Assembly: GCA_030583905.1 (NCBI GenBank)
Contig: CP129481.1
Span: 744,001 to 808,000 of the forward strand
Direction of reading: 5' to 3'
Source of the DNA: Anaerolineales bacterium
GTDB taxonomy: Bacteria; Chloroflexota; Anaerolineae; Anaerolineales; Villigracilaceae
Length of the DNA stretch: 64,000 nt
Position 1 is the first letter of the stretch; every line of letters starts with the position of its first letter. A program made the position numbers and the translations under genes. The notes under the pieces were generated by a model, which was given only the letters and a program-made list of their open reading frames with translations, was not told the origin of the DNA and made no database searches. Shown piece by piece: positions 1 to 7,487 of the stretch.

Positions 1-392
1 ATATGACCGGACGCCTCCTCGATCAACAGCGAGCCGCGAATCTTTTCGCCCTTTTTAGTGAACACCCACACGCCTTCGGTTTCGACGGTCGCCCACTGAA
101 TCCCGCCAATGCGGCTGAGACGCAGCCGCCCGTTGCTTTTGATCTCCTTGACCACCGCGCCGAGCGTATCCACGTGGGCGGTCAATGCAACAGGAGGCAG
201 ATCGGACTTTACTTCCCATTTCGCAACCAATGCGCCTTTACGCGTGCGGCTGAGTTTCAACGGCTTGTATTTGGAAAGCTCCTTTTCCACGAAATCCACT
301 GCCGCGCTGGAAAAACCGGTCGGCGAGGGGATGTTGAGCAGTTCAACGAGAAACGTTATGAAATATTGTTCGTCAATTTTTGGGAGGGACAT
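1..392 (-). CDS. M42 family metallo-aminopeptidase, N-terminal part
   Basis: The reverse strand encodes about 130 residues from an ATG at 392 and runs off the window edge, so only the N-terminal third is visible. It opens with the family pattern LLNIPSPTG (about residues 18-26), followed by TAHVDTLG with the first metal ligand H73 and D75. M42 proteins are cytosolic di-metal aminopeptidases (glutamyl or leucyl type, tetrahedral oligomers). An AAAGG Shine-Dalgarno-like run precedes the ATG. It lies downstream of the thioesterase gene on the same strand, separated by a short repeat. Family assignment is good; substrate specificity cannot be read from this part. Confidence 0.8.
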   Translation of the reverse strand, partial: MSLPKIDEQYFITFLVELLNIPSPTGFSSAAVDFVEKELSKYKPLKLSRTRKGALVAKWEVKSDLPPVALTAHVDTLGAVVKEIKSNGRLRLSRIGGIQWATVETEGVWVFTKKGEKIRGSLLIEEASGH

Positions 393-407
393 GGAGAACC
401 TTTCGTT

Positions 408-478
408 TTGCAAGTTGACAGGTTGACGTGTTGGAAGGTTTTACCTTTTCAACCTTCAAACGTTCGAACTTTCAAATT
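408..478. repeat. Intergenic heptad-type low-complexity repeat
   Basis: Short direct and inverted 7-mers of the type GTTGACA, GAAGGTT and AACCTTC fill the gap between the M42 gene and the thioesterase gene and run into the last codons of the latter. The inverted pair GAAGGTT / AACCTTC could form a weak hairpin. Similar heptad tracts occur at 38782-38842, 39689-39728, 40104-40126, 47760-47803 and 55515-55547. Confidence 0.5.
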
Positions 479-881
479 CACTGATCTTCTTCTTCCAATC
501 TTCCGGCACGGGAATGGTCTTCATCCCCTCATAATCGAATGTGACCAGGATCACCGTTCCGCTTGCCGTCACTTTGCCGGTCTCGGCGTTCATCACACAC
601 TGCTCCACCGTCATGGATTTGGTGCCGATCTTCGCGATCCTTGAGCCGACTTTGATGACATCGCCGTAATGGGTGGGGGCATGGTAGTTAATGTGGATGT
701 CCGCGACGATGACGCCGATCTCCATAAAGGACTGATCCTTGCTGAACAACCCCATTTTCATGAAATGATAAACGCGCGCCTGCTCGAAGTACGTCAGGTA
801 TTTTGCGTTATTGACGTGTCCCTGCGGGTCCAAATCCCCGTAGCGGACTTCGGTGGGATGGAAGAATTTGTAGTCGCTCAT
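456..881 (-). CDS. Acyl-CoA thioesterase, hotdog fold (4HBT/YbgC type)
   Basis: The 141-residue protein has the usual length for a single-hotdog thioesterase. The active-site region near residues 12-30 reads VRYGDLDPQGHVNNAKYL, with the expected catalytic aspartate at D18 and the GHVNN turn. Members hydrolyse acyl-CoA or acyl-ACP thioesters in the cytoplasm, usually as tetramers. The last codons overlap the heptad repeat, so the extreme C-terminus (FESSNV) may be repeat-derived. It has its own leaderless-type promoter (TATAAT six bases before the ATG, no Shine-Dalgarno). The acyl substrate is unknown. Confidence 0.85.
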   Translation of the reverse strand: MSDYKFFHPTEVRYGDLDPQGHVNNAKYLTYFEQARVYHFMKMGLFSKDQSFMEIGVIVADIHINYHAPTHYGDVIKVGSRIAKIGTKSMTVEQCVMNAETGKVTASGTVILVTFDYEGMKTIPVPEDWKKKISEFESSNV

Positions 882-893
882 GGGGCGATTATA
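882..893 (-). promoter_or_regulatory. Leaderless-type promoter of the thioesterase gene
   Basis: On the minus strand a perfect TATAAT (888-893) sits six bases before the ATG at 881, so transcription would start at or within a few bases of the start codon. A CTGACA stands 15 bases further upstream. There is no Shine-Dalgarno. Confidence 0.6.
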
Positions 894-1156
894 GCCGAGT
901 AGTCAGCATGTCAGATAGTCTGGTAGCCGGATGGTCAATAAAAACAGCCGCGGAGTGGAAAACTCCACGACTGGAGACAACCAGACTATGCGGCTCCCAA
1001 CCGCCAAATTAATCGCAATACCTCGCCAGCCCGGTCCTGTCCTGAATAACAATGCGCCCATCGGTGTCGGTCACGGCGAGTGCTCTCTTGTGATATGACA
1101 GTAACTAAAGCGGAACTGTGGGTGAAATTTGCTTTCTGAATCACAAACTGATACGT
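894..1156. other. Intergenic region without a recognisable gene
   Basis: This stretch between the divergent thioesterase and AraC-type genes has no credible reading frame. It holds a small hairpin near 953-970 (GTGGA / TCCAC) and nothing else I can name. Confidence 0.5.
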
Positions 1157-1187
1157 TTGGAATAGCGCACAGGGGTTTTGATATACT
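1157..1187 (+). promoter_or_regulatory. Probable promoter of the AraC-type gene
   Basis: TATACT at 1182-1187 lies eleven bases before the ATG at 1199, with TTGGAA (1157-1162) nineteen bases upstream of it. There is no Shine-Dalgarno between the hexamer and the start codon, so the mRNA would be leaderless or nearly so. Confidence 0.5.
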
Positions 1188-1198
1188 ATATTTTGCCC

Positions 1199-1588
1199 AT
1201 GGTGACTGACCTGCAACTTGTTGATGAACATGCCGAGACCGTCAAAGAAGTGATGCTGTATATCCGCGCGCACATCCACGAACCGCTGAATCGGGAGGTG
1301 TTGGCGCAGGTGGCAGGCTTCTCGGTGCCGCACTTCCATCGCGTTTTTACGGCGCAGGTGGGTGAGAGCGCGGTCGGTTATGTACGGCGTCTGCGGCTGG
1401 AACGTGCAGGGCGCAAGCTCCGCATGGGCGCGGTGGATATTACGGAGGTGGCGCGCGCTTCCGGGTACGAGTCCCACGCGGCATTCAGCAAGGCGTTCAA
1501 ACAGCAATATGAGCTCAGCCCCAGTGAATTCCGTCAGTTGGGTTGCAGTAAAGCCACACAACTTTTAATGAAAGGAATTAGCAAATGA
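1199..1588 (+). CDS. AraC-type helix-turn-helix regulator, DNA-binding domain only
   Basis: This 129-residue protein consists almost entirely of an AraC/XylS double helix-turn-helix (about residues 15-112), with the first recognition segment around GFSVPHFHRVF and the second around ASGYESHAAFSKAFK, ending in the family pattern SPSEFR. Many relatives carry a C-terminal GyrI-like effector domain; here it is absent and the frame ends 18 residues past the HTH. The ATG at 1199 is preferred over a TTG at 1178 because the latter lies inside the promoter. The gene overlaps the following VOC gene by 4 bases, so the two are probably translationally coupled. Without a sensor domain the signal cannot be guessed. 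Confidence 0.75.
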   Translation: MVTDLQLVDEHAETVKEVMLYIRAHIHEPLNREVLAQVAGFSVPHFHRVFTAQVGESAVGYVRRLRLERAGRKLRMGAVDITEVARASGYESHAAFSKAFKQQYELSPSEFRQLGCSKATQLLMKGISK

Positions 1589-1983
1589 GGATCAAACTTA
1601 CCAGTGTTTCAATAGACGATTATGACAAGGCGTTAAAATTCTACACGGAGGTGATGGGCTTCCTGCCAAAACGGGACATTCCATTGGGAGACGGCGCCCG
1701 CTGGATCACCGTCGTCTCGCCCGAGGACCCCAATGGTACCGAATTGCTTCTTGAACCGAATGCCGGTTATCCCGCCATGAAAGCGCTCAAGGAATCGCTC
1801 ATGAAGGATGGGATTCCATTCACGGCATTCGAGGTCAACGATATTCAAAGCGAATATGAACGGATGCAAAACCTCGGCGTGGAGTTCGCGATGGAGCCGA
1901 CGAACATGGGCATGACCACCGCGGCGGTACTCAACGACACCTGTGGAAATTTGATCCAGATTTATCAGATCACGGGTGAATGA
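1585..1983 (+). CDS. VOC family protein (glyoxalase / bleomycin-resistance fold)
   Basis: The 132-residue protein shows the two beta-alpha-beta-beta-beta modules of the vicinal oxygen chelate fold: an N-terminal half with DDYDKALKFYTEVMGF and WITVVSPE, and a C-terminal half ending DTCGNLIQIYQ. The family includes glyoxalase I, extradiol dioxygenases and drug-binding proteins. The position usually held by the first metal-binding histidine is a serine here (SVSIDD), so a metal-dependent activity is uncertain. It overlaps the AraC-type gene by ATGA and is followed by a strong terminator, so the pair forms a two-gene operon. Confidence 0.8.
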   Translation: MRIKLTSVSIDDYDKALKFYTEVMGFLPKRDIPLGDGARWITVVSPEDPNGTELLLEPNAGYPAMKALKESLMKDGIPFTAFEVNDIQSEYERMQNLGVEFAMEPTNMGMTTAAVLNDTCGNLIQIYQITGE

Positions 1984-1996
1984 CGAAAACAAACCC

Positions 1997-2030
1997 AAAA
2001 CGGGACTGTGCTCAACCACAGTCCCGTTTT
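1997..2030 (+). terminator. Rho-independent terminator of the AraC-VOC operon
   Basis: A perfect 14-base inverted repeat (1997-2010 with 2017-2030) flanks a six-base loop CTCAAC and ends in TTTT. It lies 14 bases after the VOC stop codon. Confidence 0.85.
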
Positions 2031-2108
2031 GATTCGAGTGGTGTTTCGTCTTCAATAGGGACTTTTCATAAGCCGATCGCACCTGTGCAAGTCTGTTTGC
2101 GGCGGCGG

Positions 2109-2121
2109 TATAATCCTTCCC
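2109..2121 (+). promoter_or_regulatory. Leaderless-type promoter of the DUF951 gene
   Basis: A perfect TATAAT (2109-2114) is followed by seven bases and the ATG at 2122. No Shine-Dalgarno exists and the -35 region is weak. Confidence 0.6.
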
Positions 2122-2349
2122 ATGCTTCCCGACCTGCAATTGAACGATCACCTGCGCCTGCGGAAACCCCATCCCTGCGGCTCGTATGAGTGGACGGTCG
2201 TTCGCCTCGGCGCGGACATCGGCTTGGAATGCAAGGGCTGTGTCCATCGCGTGATGCTGACGAGGCGTGAGCTGGCAAAGCGCATGAAGGTGAATTTTAC
2301 ACAGCAGGAACGGGAGAAACCGGAGATGAGCGGGGATGGACAAGGATAA
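2122..2349 (+). CDS. DUF951 domain protein
   Basis: A 75-residue protein with the characteristic DUF951 core: LRKPHPCGSYEWTVVRLGAD followed by a second cysteine pair region, LECKGCVHRVMLTR. The cysteines (HPCG and CKGC) look like a small zinc-binding or OB-like site. The family is widespread in Firmicutes and Chloroflexi, usually close to replication or translation genes, and has no established function. The last 12 residues are not conserved. It lies 12 bases before the GT4 gene on the same strand and probably shares its transcript. Confidence 0.8.
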   Translation: MLPDLQLNDHLRLRKPHPCGSYEWTVVRLGADIGLECKGCVHRVMLTRRELAKRMKVNFTQQEREKPEMSGDGQG

Positions 2350-2361
2350 GTGGAGATAAAC

Positions 2362-3669
2362 ATGGAATCACAGCACACAGAACAGGATCTGCCCGTAGGG
2401 TCCCTGCGCATTGGGCTTTTCACGGATACTTATGCGCCGCAAGTGAACGGCGTGTCCGTTTCCCTGCAAATGATCTCGGAGGGATTAAAGAAACGCGGAC
2501 ATCAGGTCACCATTTTTGCGCCGCGTTTTCCCGGTTACAAGGATGACCAGCCCAGCGTCGTGCGTTTGCCTTCGCTGAAGTACTTGAACAATCCGCCCAT
2601 CTATGTGGCGGTGCTGGGAACGCCGCGCTCTACGTGGTCACTAACCCGCAGGCATTTCGATGTGCTGCACGCGCACAGTCCGCTGAGTGTGGGGCTGCTG
2701 GCATATTTCACTGCATCCACGAAGAACCTGCCGCTGATCTACACCTATCACACGTCCATTACGGATTACACCCACTATGTCAAATTCATCGGGGGAACTA
2801 GCCTTGTAAAATATGCGGCGGGCTGGTTCAGCGCCACGTCCACTAATTTAGGCGACCAGATCGTGGTGCCGTCGCCGAAATTCCACCGATTACTGCTGGA
2901 ACAGAAAGTCACCAAGCCGATCCACGTCGTCCCGAACGGAATAGATCTGAGCATGTTCAAGGCGGCGCAGAATCCTGGAAGTCTGCGAAACAGGCTTGGG
3001 GTTAGTCCTGATGCGCCGATCCTGCTCACGGTGGGACGCATGGACCCGGAGAAACGTCTAGATTTCATCGTGGATGCGTTCATCCAAATCTCGGAACGGC
3101 ACCCAAACGCGCAGTTGGTCTTTGCTGGCGATGGCAGTGCGCGCAAGGGACTTGAAGAAAAGGTGGCGAAAACAAGCGCAAAGGAGCACATCCATTTTCT
3201 GGGAATGGTCAATCGAGCCGACCTGCCGGATGTGTTCCACGATGCAACGCTGTTTCTTTCGGCATCCACAACGGAAGTGCACCCGATCTCAGTGATAGAA
3301 GCGATCGCTTCGGGTTTGCCCATGGTGGCGGTGGAAGATCAAGCCTTTGAAGGCATGATAGAGAACGACCAGAACGGTTACATGGTGAAACTGGACATAA
3401 ACGTATTTGCGGATACCATTTCCGACCTGCTGGCGGATGGCGAAAGATTGGAACGCTTTGGAAAACATTCGGTTATGTTGAGTAAAAAATATTCCATTGA
3501 AGAACAGGTCAGGTCGCTGGAAAAATTGTATGTGGAAGCCATCCTGCAAAACTGGCGTGGAAAATTTTTCGAACGATTTATTCCAAAAGATATCGAACAC
3601 ATCCCCCAAAGGATCGGGCGACGCATTACCGGGATGCTGCCGGGCAGGTCAAAGGAAAAAGAAGAATAG
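2362..3669 (+). CDS. Glycosyltransferase family 4, probably diacylglycerol glucosyltransferase-like
   Basis: This 435-residue GT-B enzyme has an N-terminal acceptor domain opening with RIGLFTDTYAPQVNGVS (about residues 18-34) and a C-terminal nucleotide-sugar domain with LLTVGRMDPEKRL and the E-x7-E region EVHPISVIEAIASGLP. The TDTYxPQxNGV opening is typical of bacterial transferases that glycosylate diacylglycerol or phosphatidylinositol at the inner membrane face. The basic C-terminus (RRITGMLPGRSKEKEE) could aid membrane binding. The ATG at 2362 has GGAGATAA in front and is preferred to a GTG at 2350. The lipid acceptor is inferred from similarity, not visible directly. Confidence 0.75.
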   Translation: MESQHTEQDLPVGSLRIGLFTDTYAPQVNGVSVSLQMISEGLKKRGHQVTIFAPRFPGYKDDQPSVVRLPSLKYLNNPPIYVAVLGTPRSTWSLTRRHFDVLHAHSPLSVGLLAYFTASTKNLPLIYTYHTSITDYTHYVKFIGGTSLVKYAAGWFSATSTNLGDQIVVPSPKFHRLLLEQKVTKPIHVVPNGIDLSMFKAAQNPGSLRNRLGVSPDAPILLTVGRMDPEKRLDFIVDAFIQISERHPNAQLVFAGDGSARKGLEEKVAKTSAKEHIHFLGMVNRADLPDVFHDATLFLSASTTEVHPISVIEAIASGLPMVAVEDQAFEGMIENDQNGYMVKLDINVFADTISDLLADGERLERFGKHSVMLSKKYSIEEQVRSLEKLYVEAILQNWRGKFFERFIPKDIEHIPQRIGRRITGMLPGRSKEKEE

Positions 3670-3747
3670 CTCTTGAGAAAATCCGCGGACGATACGTGTC
3701 AAGCGGATTTTTTCTATGAATCTGCGAATTGTCAAGCACGCGGGAGG

Positions 3748-3762
3748 TATAATTCGGACGCC
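3748..3762 (+). promoter_or_regulatory. Leaderless-type promoter of the tsaE operon
   Basis: TATAAT at 3748-3753 lies nine bases before the ATG at 3763. No Shine-Dalgarno is present in the gap. It would drive tsaE-tsaB-rimI-UDG. Confidence 0.6.
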
Positions 3763-4260
3763 ATGGCTATTTTGGACGAACATATGCTGGAATTTTTCAG
3801 CCGCAGTCCCGAGCAAACGCGCCGCATCGGCATACGCCTCGGCGGGATGCTGCAGGCTGGCGATGTCATTTGTTTGCAGGGCGATCTCGGAGCCGGCAAG
3901 ACCACCTTTACACAAGGGCTTGCCCAGGGTTGGGGATCGCTCGATTCGGTTTCCAGCCCGACCTTTATCCTGGTCAACATGTATCGCCGCGCCGATGGGG
4001 AACAGATCTTTCATCTCGACGCCTATCGCCTCGAATCCGTGCCGGAAGCGGAGGAACTCGACCTCGACTCGATGCTCACCGAGGGCGCGCTCATCATCGA
4101 GTGGCCCGAGCGGCTTGGCAATCTCATTCCATCCGAACATTTGTGGATCGACCTCGAGCATATTTCCGAGGAACATCGTCAAATGAAATTTCACGCGCGC
4201 GGCGAACGCTACGACAAATTGCTGGACGGAGTCCGTCAAGCCGTGGTGGGAGGAACATGA
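3763..4260 (+). CDS. tsaE: tRNA threonylcarbamoyladenosine biosynthesis ATPase TsaE
   Basis: A 165-residue P-loop ATPase with Walker A GDLGAGKT at residues 40-47, the family signature SSPTFILV soon after, HLDAYRLE, and a Walker B-like IIEWPER. TsaE works with TsaB and TsaD to add the threonylcarbamoyl group to A37 of ANN-decoding tRNAs; its ATPase drives turnover of the complex. The ATG at 3763 fits the family length and the promoter; an upstream in-frame start at 3673 would read through the promoter. The stop overlaps the tsaB start (ATGA). Confidence 0.93.
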   Translation: MAILDEHMLEFFSRSPEQTRRIGIRLGGMLQAGDVICLQGDLGAGKTTFTQGLAQGWGSLDSVSSPTFILVNMYRRADGEQIFHLDAYRLESVPEAEELDLDSMLTEGALIIEWPERLGNLIPSEHLWIDLEHISEEHRQMKFHARGERYDKLLDGVRQAVVGGT

Positions 4261-4925
4261 TGCTTATCGCGGTTGATACTTCCACTGCGCAGGTTGGATT
4301 AGCGGTCTATGACGGGGATCAAGTGCTGGGCGAGATGACGTGGACAACGCGTCGGCATCACACCACCGAACTTGCCTCGGCTCTTTCCGGACTGTTGAAT
4401 CGCTGCGGCGTGACGATGGACATGGTCCACGCTGCGGCTGTGGCGATTGGTCCGGGGTCGTTCACGAGTTTGAGGGTCGGTCTGTCGCTGGTGAAGGGGA
4501 TTGCGCTGGCGCGTAATCTTCCGTTGATCGGCATCCCGACGCTGGATGTGATTGCGGCGGCACAGCCCGTAACAGAGCATCCGCTGATCGCAGTCCTGCA
4601 GGCGGGGCGGAAGCGGATCGCCATCGGCGGGTATCAAAGCGATGGAATGAGCTGGCAGGCGGAGGGCGGAGTCCGAAGCGGGACGGTGGATGAGTTGCTG
4701 GATGAGATCGAGAGTCCGACCATTGTCGCGGGAGAACTGCATCCCGAAGATCGAAAAAAAATGTCGAAGAAGAAAAAAATACTGCTGGCATCGCCTGCCT
4801 ATTGCGTGCGGCGTCCGTCCATTTTGGCGGAACTGGCGTGGGCGCGCTGGCAGGCGGATGATGTGGACGATGCGGCGGCGCTTGCGCCGATCTATTTGCA
4901 CGTGGCAGGGACGCCGATTGAATGA
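4257..4925 (+). CDS. tsaB: tRNA threonylcarbamoyladenosine biosynthesis protein TsaB
   Basis: A 222-residue ASKHA-fold protein, the usual TsaB length, beginning MMLIAVDTSTAQVGLAV and containing the family hallmark AAVAIGPGSFTSLRVGLS (near residues 60-78). TsaB is the non-catalytic scaffold that pairs with TsaD. Two ATG codons are adjacent (4257 and 4260); the first overlaps the tsaE stop and follows GGAGGAAC. A lysine-rich patch (KKMSKKKK, about residue 170) is unusual. The gene overlaps rimI by ATGA. Confidence 0.93.
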   Translation: MMLIAVDTSTAQVGLAVYDGDQVLGEMTWTTRRHHTTELASALSGLLNRCGVTMDMVHAAAVAIGPGSFTSLRVGLSLVKGIALARNLPLIGIPTLDVIAAAQPVTEHPLIAVLQAGRKRIAIGGYQSDGMSWQAEGGVRSGTVDELLDEIESPTIVAGELHPEDRKKMSKKKKILLASPAYCVRRPSILAELAWARWQADDVDDAAALAPIYLHVAGTPIE

Positions 4926-5386
4926 GTCTTGTGATCCGCAAAATGGCGATGGAGGACCTGGAGCAGGTCATTGCCATTGATCAGGTTTCGTTCAGTTTGC
5001 CGTGGCCCTCGCGCACCTTTCAATATGAGTTGACGGATAATCCGGCTTCGCGCTGTTGGGTGGCGGAGTTGGATGGGCGTGTGGCGGCGATGCTGGTGGG
5101 TTGGCTGATCGTGGACGAGTTGCATATTGCGACGATTGCGACGCATCCTGATCTTCGCGGACAGGGGATCGGCAAAGCCATATTGCTCCATGCTCTGCGG
5201 TCCGCGAGGGATGAAGGTGTGCTGAAATCGTTCTTGGAAGTACGCGCCAGCAATGTGACGGCGCAGAAGATGTACAAAAGTTTTGGGTATGTGGAAGACG
5301 GAAGACGCAAGGAATATTACAAGGATAATGCGGAAGATGCGATCTTAATGTCGCTGAATGATTTGAATCACCTGCCCGGAGAATAG
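4922..5386 (+). CDS. rimI: Ribosomal protein S18 alanine N-acetyltransferase RimI
   Basis: A 154-residue GNAT protein with the acetyl-CoA pyrophosphate-binding loop RGQGIG in HPDLRGQGIGKAILL and the C-terminal EVRASNVTAQKMYKSFGY block typical of RimI. RimI acetylates the N-terminal alanine of ribosomal protein S18 or related targets. The position straight after tsaB is conserved in many bacteria and strengthens the call. Start and stop are fixed by the ATGA overlap with tsaB and the immediate start of the next gene. Confidence 0.9.
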   Translation: MSLVIRKMAMEDLEQVIAIDQVSFSLPWPSRTFQYELTDNPASRCWVAELDGRVAAMLVGWLIVDELHIATIATHPDLRGQGIGKAILLHALRSARDEGVLKSFLEVRASNVTAQKMYKSFGYVEDGRRKEYYKDNAEDAILMSLNDLNHLPGE

Positions 5387-6025
5387 ATGTCCGCTGAAGA
5401 GACGCTTGCCAATATTGCCAGTGAAATTTCCGTTTGCACAAAGTGCGCCTTGCATGAGACGCGCAAAAAAGCGGTGCCGGGCGAAGGTCCCGCGGATGCG
5501 GAGATCATGTTCATCGGTGAGGGACCGGGATTCCATGAGGGCGAACAGGGACGTCCGTTCGTGGGGGCATCGGGCAAGTTTCTGGATCAGTTGTTGGAGC
5601 AGGCAGGCTTAACCCGCGCGGATGTTTTCATTGCGAACGTGGTCAAGTGCCGACCGCCGGGCAACCGCGATCCGCAGGCGGAGGAATTGGACGCTTGCAA
5701 TGCATATCTGGAAGCGCAGATCGAAGCGATTGACCCGAGCATCATTGTCACGCTGGGGCGTATCTCGATGGGCAAGTTCATCCCCGGCGTGAAGATCAGC
5801 GCCGTGCACGGGCGGATGCACAAGGTCGGGGAGCGGTTCGTCATCCCGATGTTCCATCCGGCGGCGGCTCTGCATCAGCCTGCATTGAAACCGTCCATTC
5901 TGGCGGATTTTGCGAATTTGCCGGATCAATTGAATGAGGCGCGTAAGGCTCTTGGCAGGAAGGTAATCGAAAAGAAGGCGGTTTCTCAGAAACCTGAGAA
6001 GCCGAAGCAATTGAGTTTGTTCTAA
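5387..6025 (+). CDS. Uracil-DNA glycosylase family 4 (4Fe-4S) with C-terminal clamp motif
   Basis: A 212-residue type-4 UDG. Four cysteines for the iron-sulfur cluster are visible: C17 and C20 (CTKC), C88 (VVKCRPP) and C104 (LDACNAY). The active-site loop GEGPGFHEGEQGRPFVG starts at residue 44, and HPAA lies near residue 157. The enzyme removes uracil from deaminated DNA. After the catalytic domain a lysine-rich tail ends in QLSLF, a match to the bacterial sliding-clamp binding consensus. The ATG directly follows the rimI stop, so it is the last gene of the tsaE operon. Confidence 0.92.
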   Translation: MSAEETLANIASEISVCTKCALHETRKKAVPGEGPADAEIMFIGEGPGFHEGEQGRPFVGASGKFLDQLLEQAGLTRADVFIANVVKCRPPGNRDPQAEELDACNAYLEAQIEAIDPSIIVTLGRISMGKFIPGVKISAVHGRMHKVGERFVIPMFHPAAALHQPALKPSILADFANLPDQLNEARKALGRKVIEKKAVSQKPEKPKQLSLF

Positions 6026-6033
6026 ACATTATG

Positions 6034-6144
6034 TCATTGCGAGGGCGTTCTTGTTCTTCTCTGGCACCGCCCGCCAGGGCAGGTGTGCCCGAAGCAATCC
6101 TGAATTTTGAGGAGTTTGCTTCGTTGCTGCGCTCCTCGCAATGA
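6034..6144. repeat. Large dispersed hairpin repeat (TCATTGCGAGG type)
   Basis: Outer arms TCATTGCGAGG (6034-6044) and CCTCGCAATGA (6134-6144) are perfect inverted copies. Inside lie a second pair around CGAAGCAATCC and its complement and a third near 6062-6088. This outer sequence resembles a hairpin repeat I know from many bacterial genomes. A half copy lies at 54479-54511. It may also end the UDG transcript. Confidence 0.8.
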
Positions 6145-6164
6145 TATCAAAAACGAAGGAAAAC

Positions 6165-7487
6165 ATGTCAACAAAAGATACGCTCATCAAGAAATTGAAA
6201 GATAAGAATGCCAAAGTTGCAATTTTAGGCTTGGGCTATGTCGGGCTGCCGCTGGCGGTGGTGTTTGGCGAGGCGGGGTTCCATGTCACTGGTGTGGACC
6301 CGGATCAGCGCAAGATCGAGGCGCTTTCCAAAGGGGAGTCCTATATCCCCGATGTGAAGACCGAGTCGGTGGCGAAGCTGGTCAAGGATGGAAAGTTCAC
6401 CGCCACAACGGATTTCTCCGTGTTGAAGGATATGGACGCCGTCAGCATTTGTGTGCCGACGCCGCTTCGGAAAACGGGCGACCCGGACATGTCGTTCATC
6501 ATCTCTGCCACGGAGGAACTGGCGAAGTATGTGCATAAGGGAATGGTGGTGGTGCTGGAGTCTACGACGTATCCCGGCACGACCCGCGAACTGCTCCTGC
6601 CAAAACTCGGCATCGAACACAATCTGACAGTTGGTGAGGACTGGTTCCTAGCCTTTTCTCCCGAACGAGTGGATCCGGGGCGCGAGGACTGGACGACCAT
6701 CAATACTCCAAAAGTGATGGGCGGCGTCACCGAAGCATGCGGCGATGTGGCGACTGCCTGGTATGAGGGCGCGATCCAGACCGTGCATCACGTCTCTTCG
6801 GCGGAGGCGGCGGAGATGGCGAAACTGCTTGAAAACACGTTCCGCATGATCAACATCGGTCTGGTCAATGAAATGGCGATCATGTGCGAACGCCTCGGTG
6901 TGGACGTGTGGGAAGTGATCGATGCCGCGGCGAGCAAGCCGTTCGGGTTCATGAAGTTCACGCCGGGACCGGGTCTGGGCGGTCACTGCATCCCAATCGA
7001 TCCGTTGTATTTGTCGTGGAAGATGAAATCGTTCAATTACAATGCGCGCTTCATTGACCTGGCTTCAGAGATCAACACCAACATGCCGCGTTATGTGGTC
7101 AGCCGCGTGATGGAAGCGATGAACGACCGCGGCAAGACAGTCCACGGCTCGAAGATCCTTGTTTTGGGGGCGGCGTACAAGCCCGATATTGACGACGTGC
7201 GCGAATCTCCCGCGCTGGATGTGATCGGTCTGCTGCGCAAGAAAGGCGGGATCGTGGAATATCATGATCCGTATATTCCGCACATCCACCACGAATCTGA
7301 CGGCTGGGAGATGAATAGCGTGCCCGACCTGATGAAATCCGTGAAGGAAGCGGATGCGGTGGTGATCGTCACCAATCACAAAGATTATGACTATGAAGCG
7401 ATCGTCGAAACGGCAAGTTTTGTCTTCGATTCACGCAATGCGACGAGCAGGTTCGGGAAGAAGAATAACAAGGTTGAGAGGTTATAA
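6165..7487 (+). CDS. Nucleotide-sugar 6-dehydrogenase (UDP-GlcNAc/ManNAc or UDP-Glc type)
   Basis: A 440-residue dehydrogenase with the NAD-binding GLGYVGLP at residues 22-29, the central dimer helix, and the catalytic-cysteine segment GPGLGGHCIPIDP (C275). It oxidises the C6 hydroxyl of a UDP-hexose twice to give the uronic acid. The GHCIPIDP variant and overall sequence resemble the UDP-N-acetylhexosamine dehydrogenase (WbpA/WecC) branch more than UDP-glucose dehydrogenase. The ATG at 6165 has AAGGAAAAC in front; an ATG at 6141 lies inside the hairpin repeat and is rejected. The epimerase gene starts at the next base after its stop, so both likely make one uronic-acid precursor. Confidence 0.88.
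   Translation: MSTKDTLIKKLKDKNAKVAILGLGYVGLPLAVVFGEAGFHVTGVDPDQRKIEALSKGESYIPDVKTESVAKLVKDGKFTATTDFSVLKDMDAVSICVPTPLRKTGDPDMSFIISATEELAKYVHKGMVVVLESTTYPGTTRELLLPKLGIEHNLTVGEDWFLAFSPERVDPGREDWTTINTPKVMGGVTEACGDVATAWYEGAIQTVHHVSSAEAAEMAKLLENTFRMINIGLVNEMAIMCERLGVDVWEVIDAAASKPFGFMKFTPGPGLGGHCIPIDPLYLSWKMKSFNYNARFIDLASEINTNMPRYVVSRVMEAMNDRGKTVHGSKILVLGAAYKPDIDDVRESPALDVIGLLRKKGGIVEYHDPYIPHIHHESDGWEMNSVPDLMKSVKEADAVVIVTNHKDYDYEAIVETASFVFDSRNATSRFGKKNNKVERL

Noticed and set aside
3..644. A 213-codon plus-strand frame across the M42 and thioesterase genes
   Set aside because: It runs antisense through two recognisable genes and the repeat between them.
6141..6164. Upstream ATG at 6141 as start of the nucleotide-sugar dehydrogenase
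   Set aside because: It lies inside the right arm of the hairpin repeat; the ATG at 6165 has a Shine-Dalgarno and fits family length.
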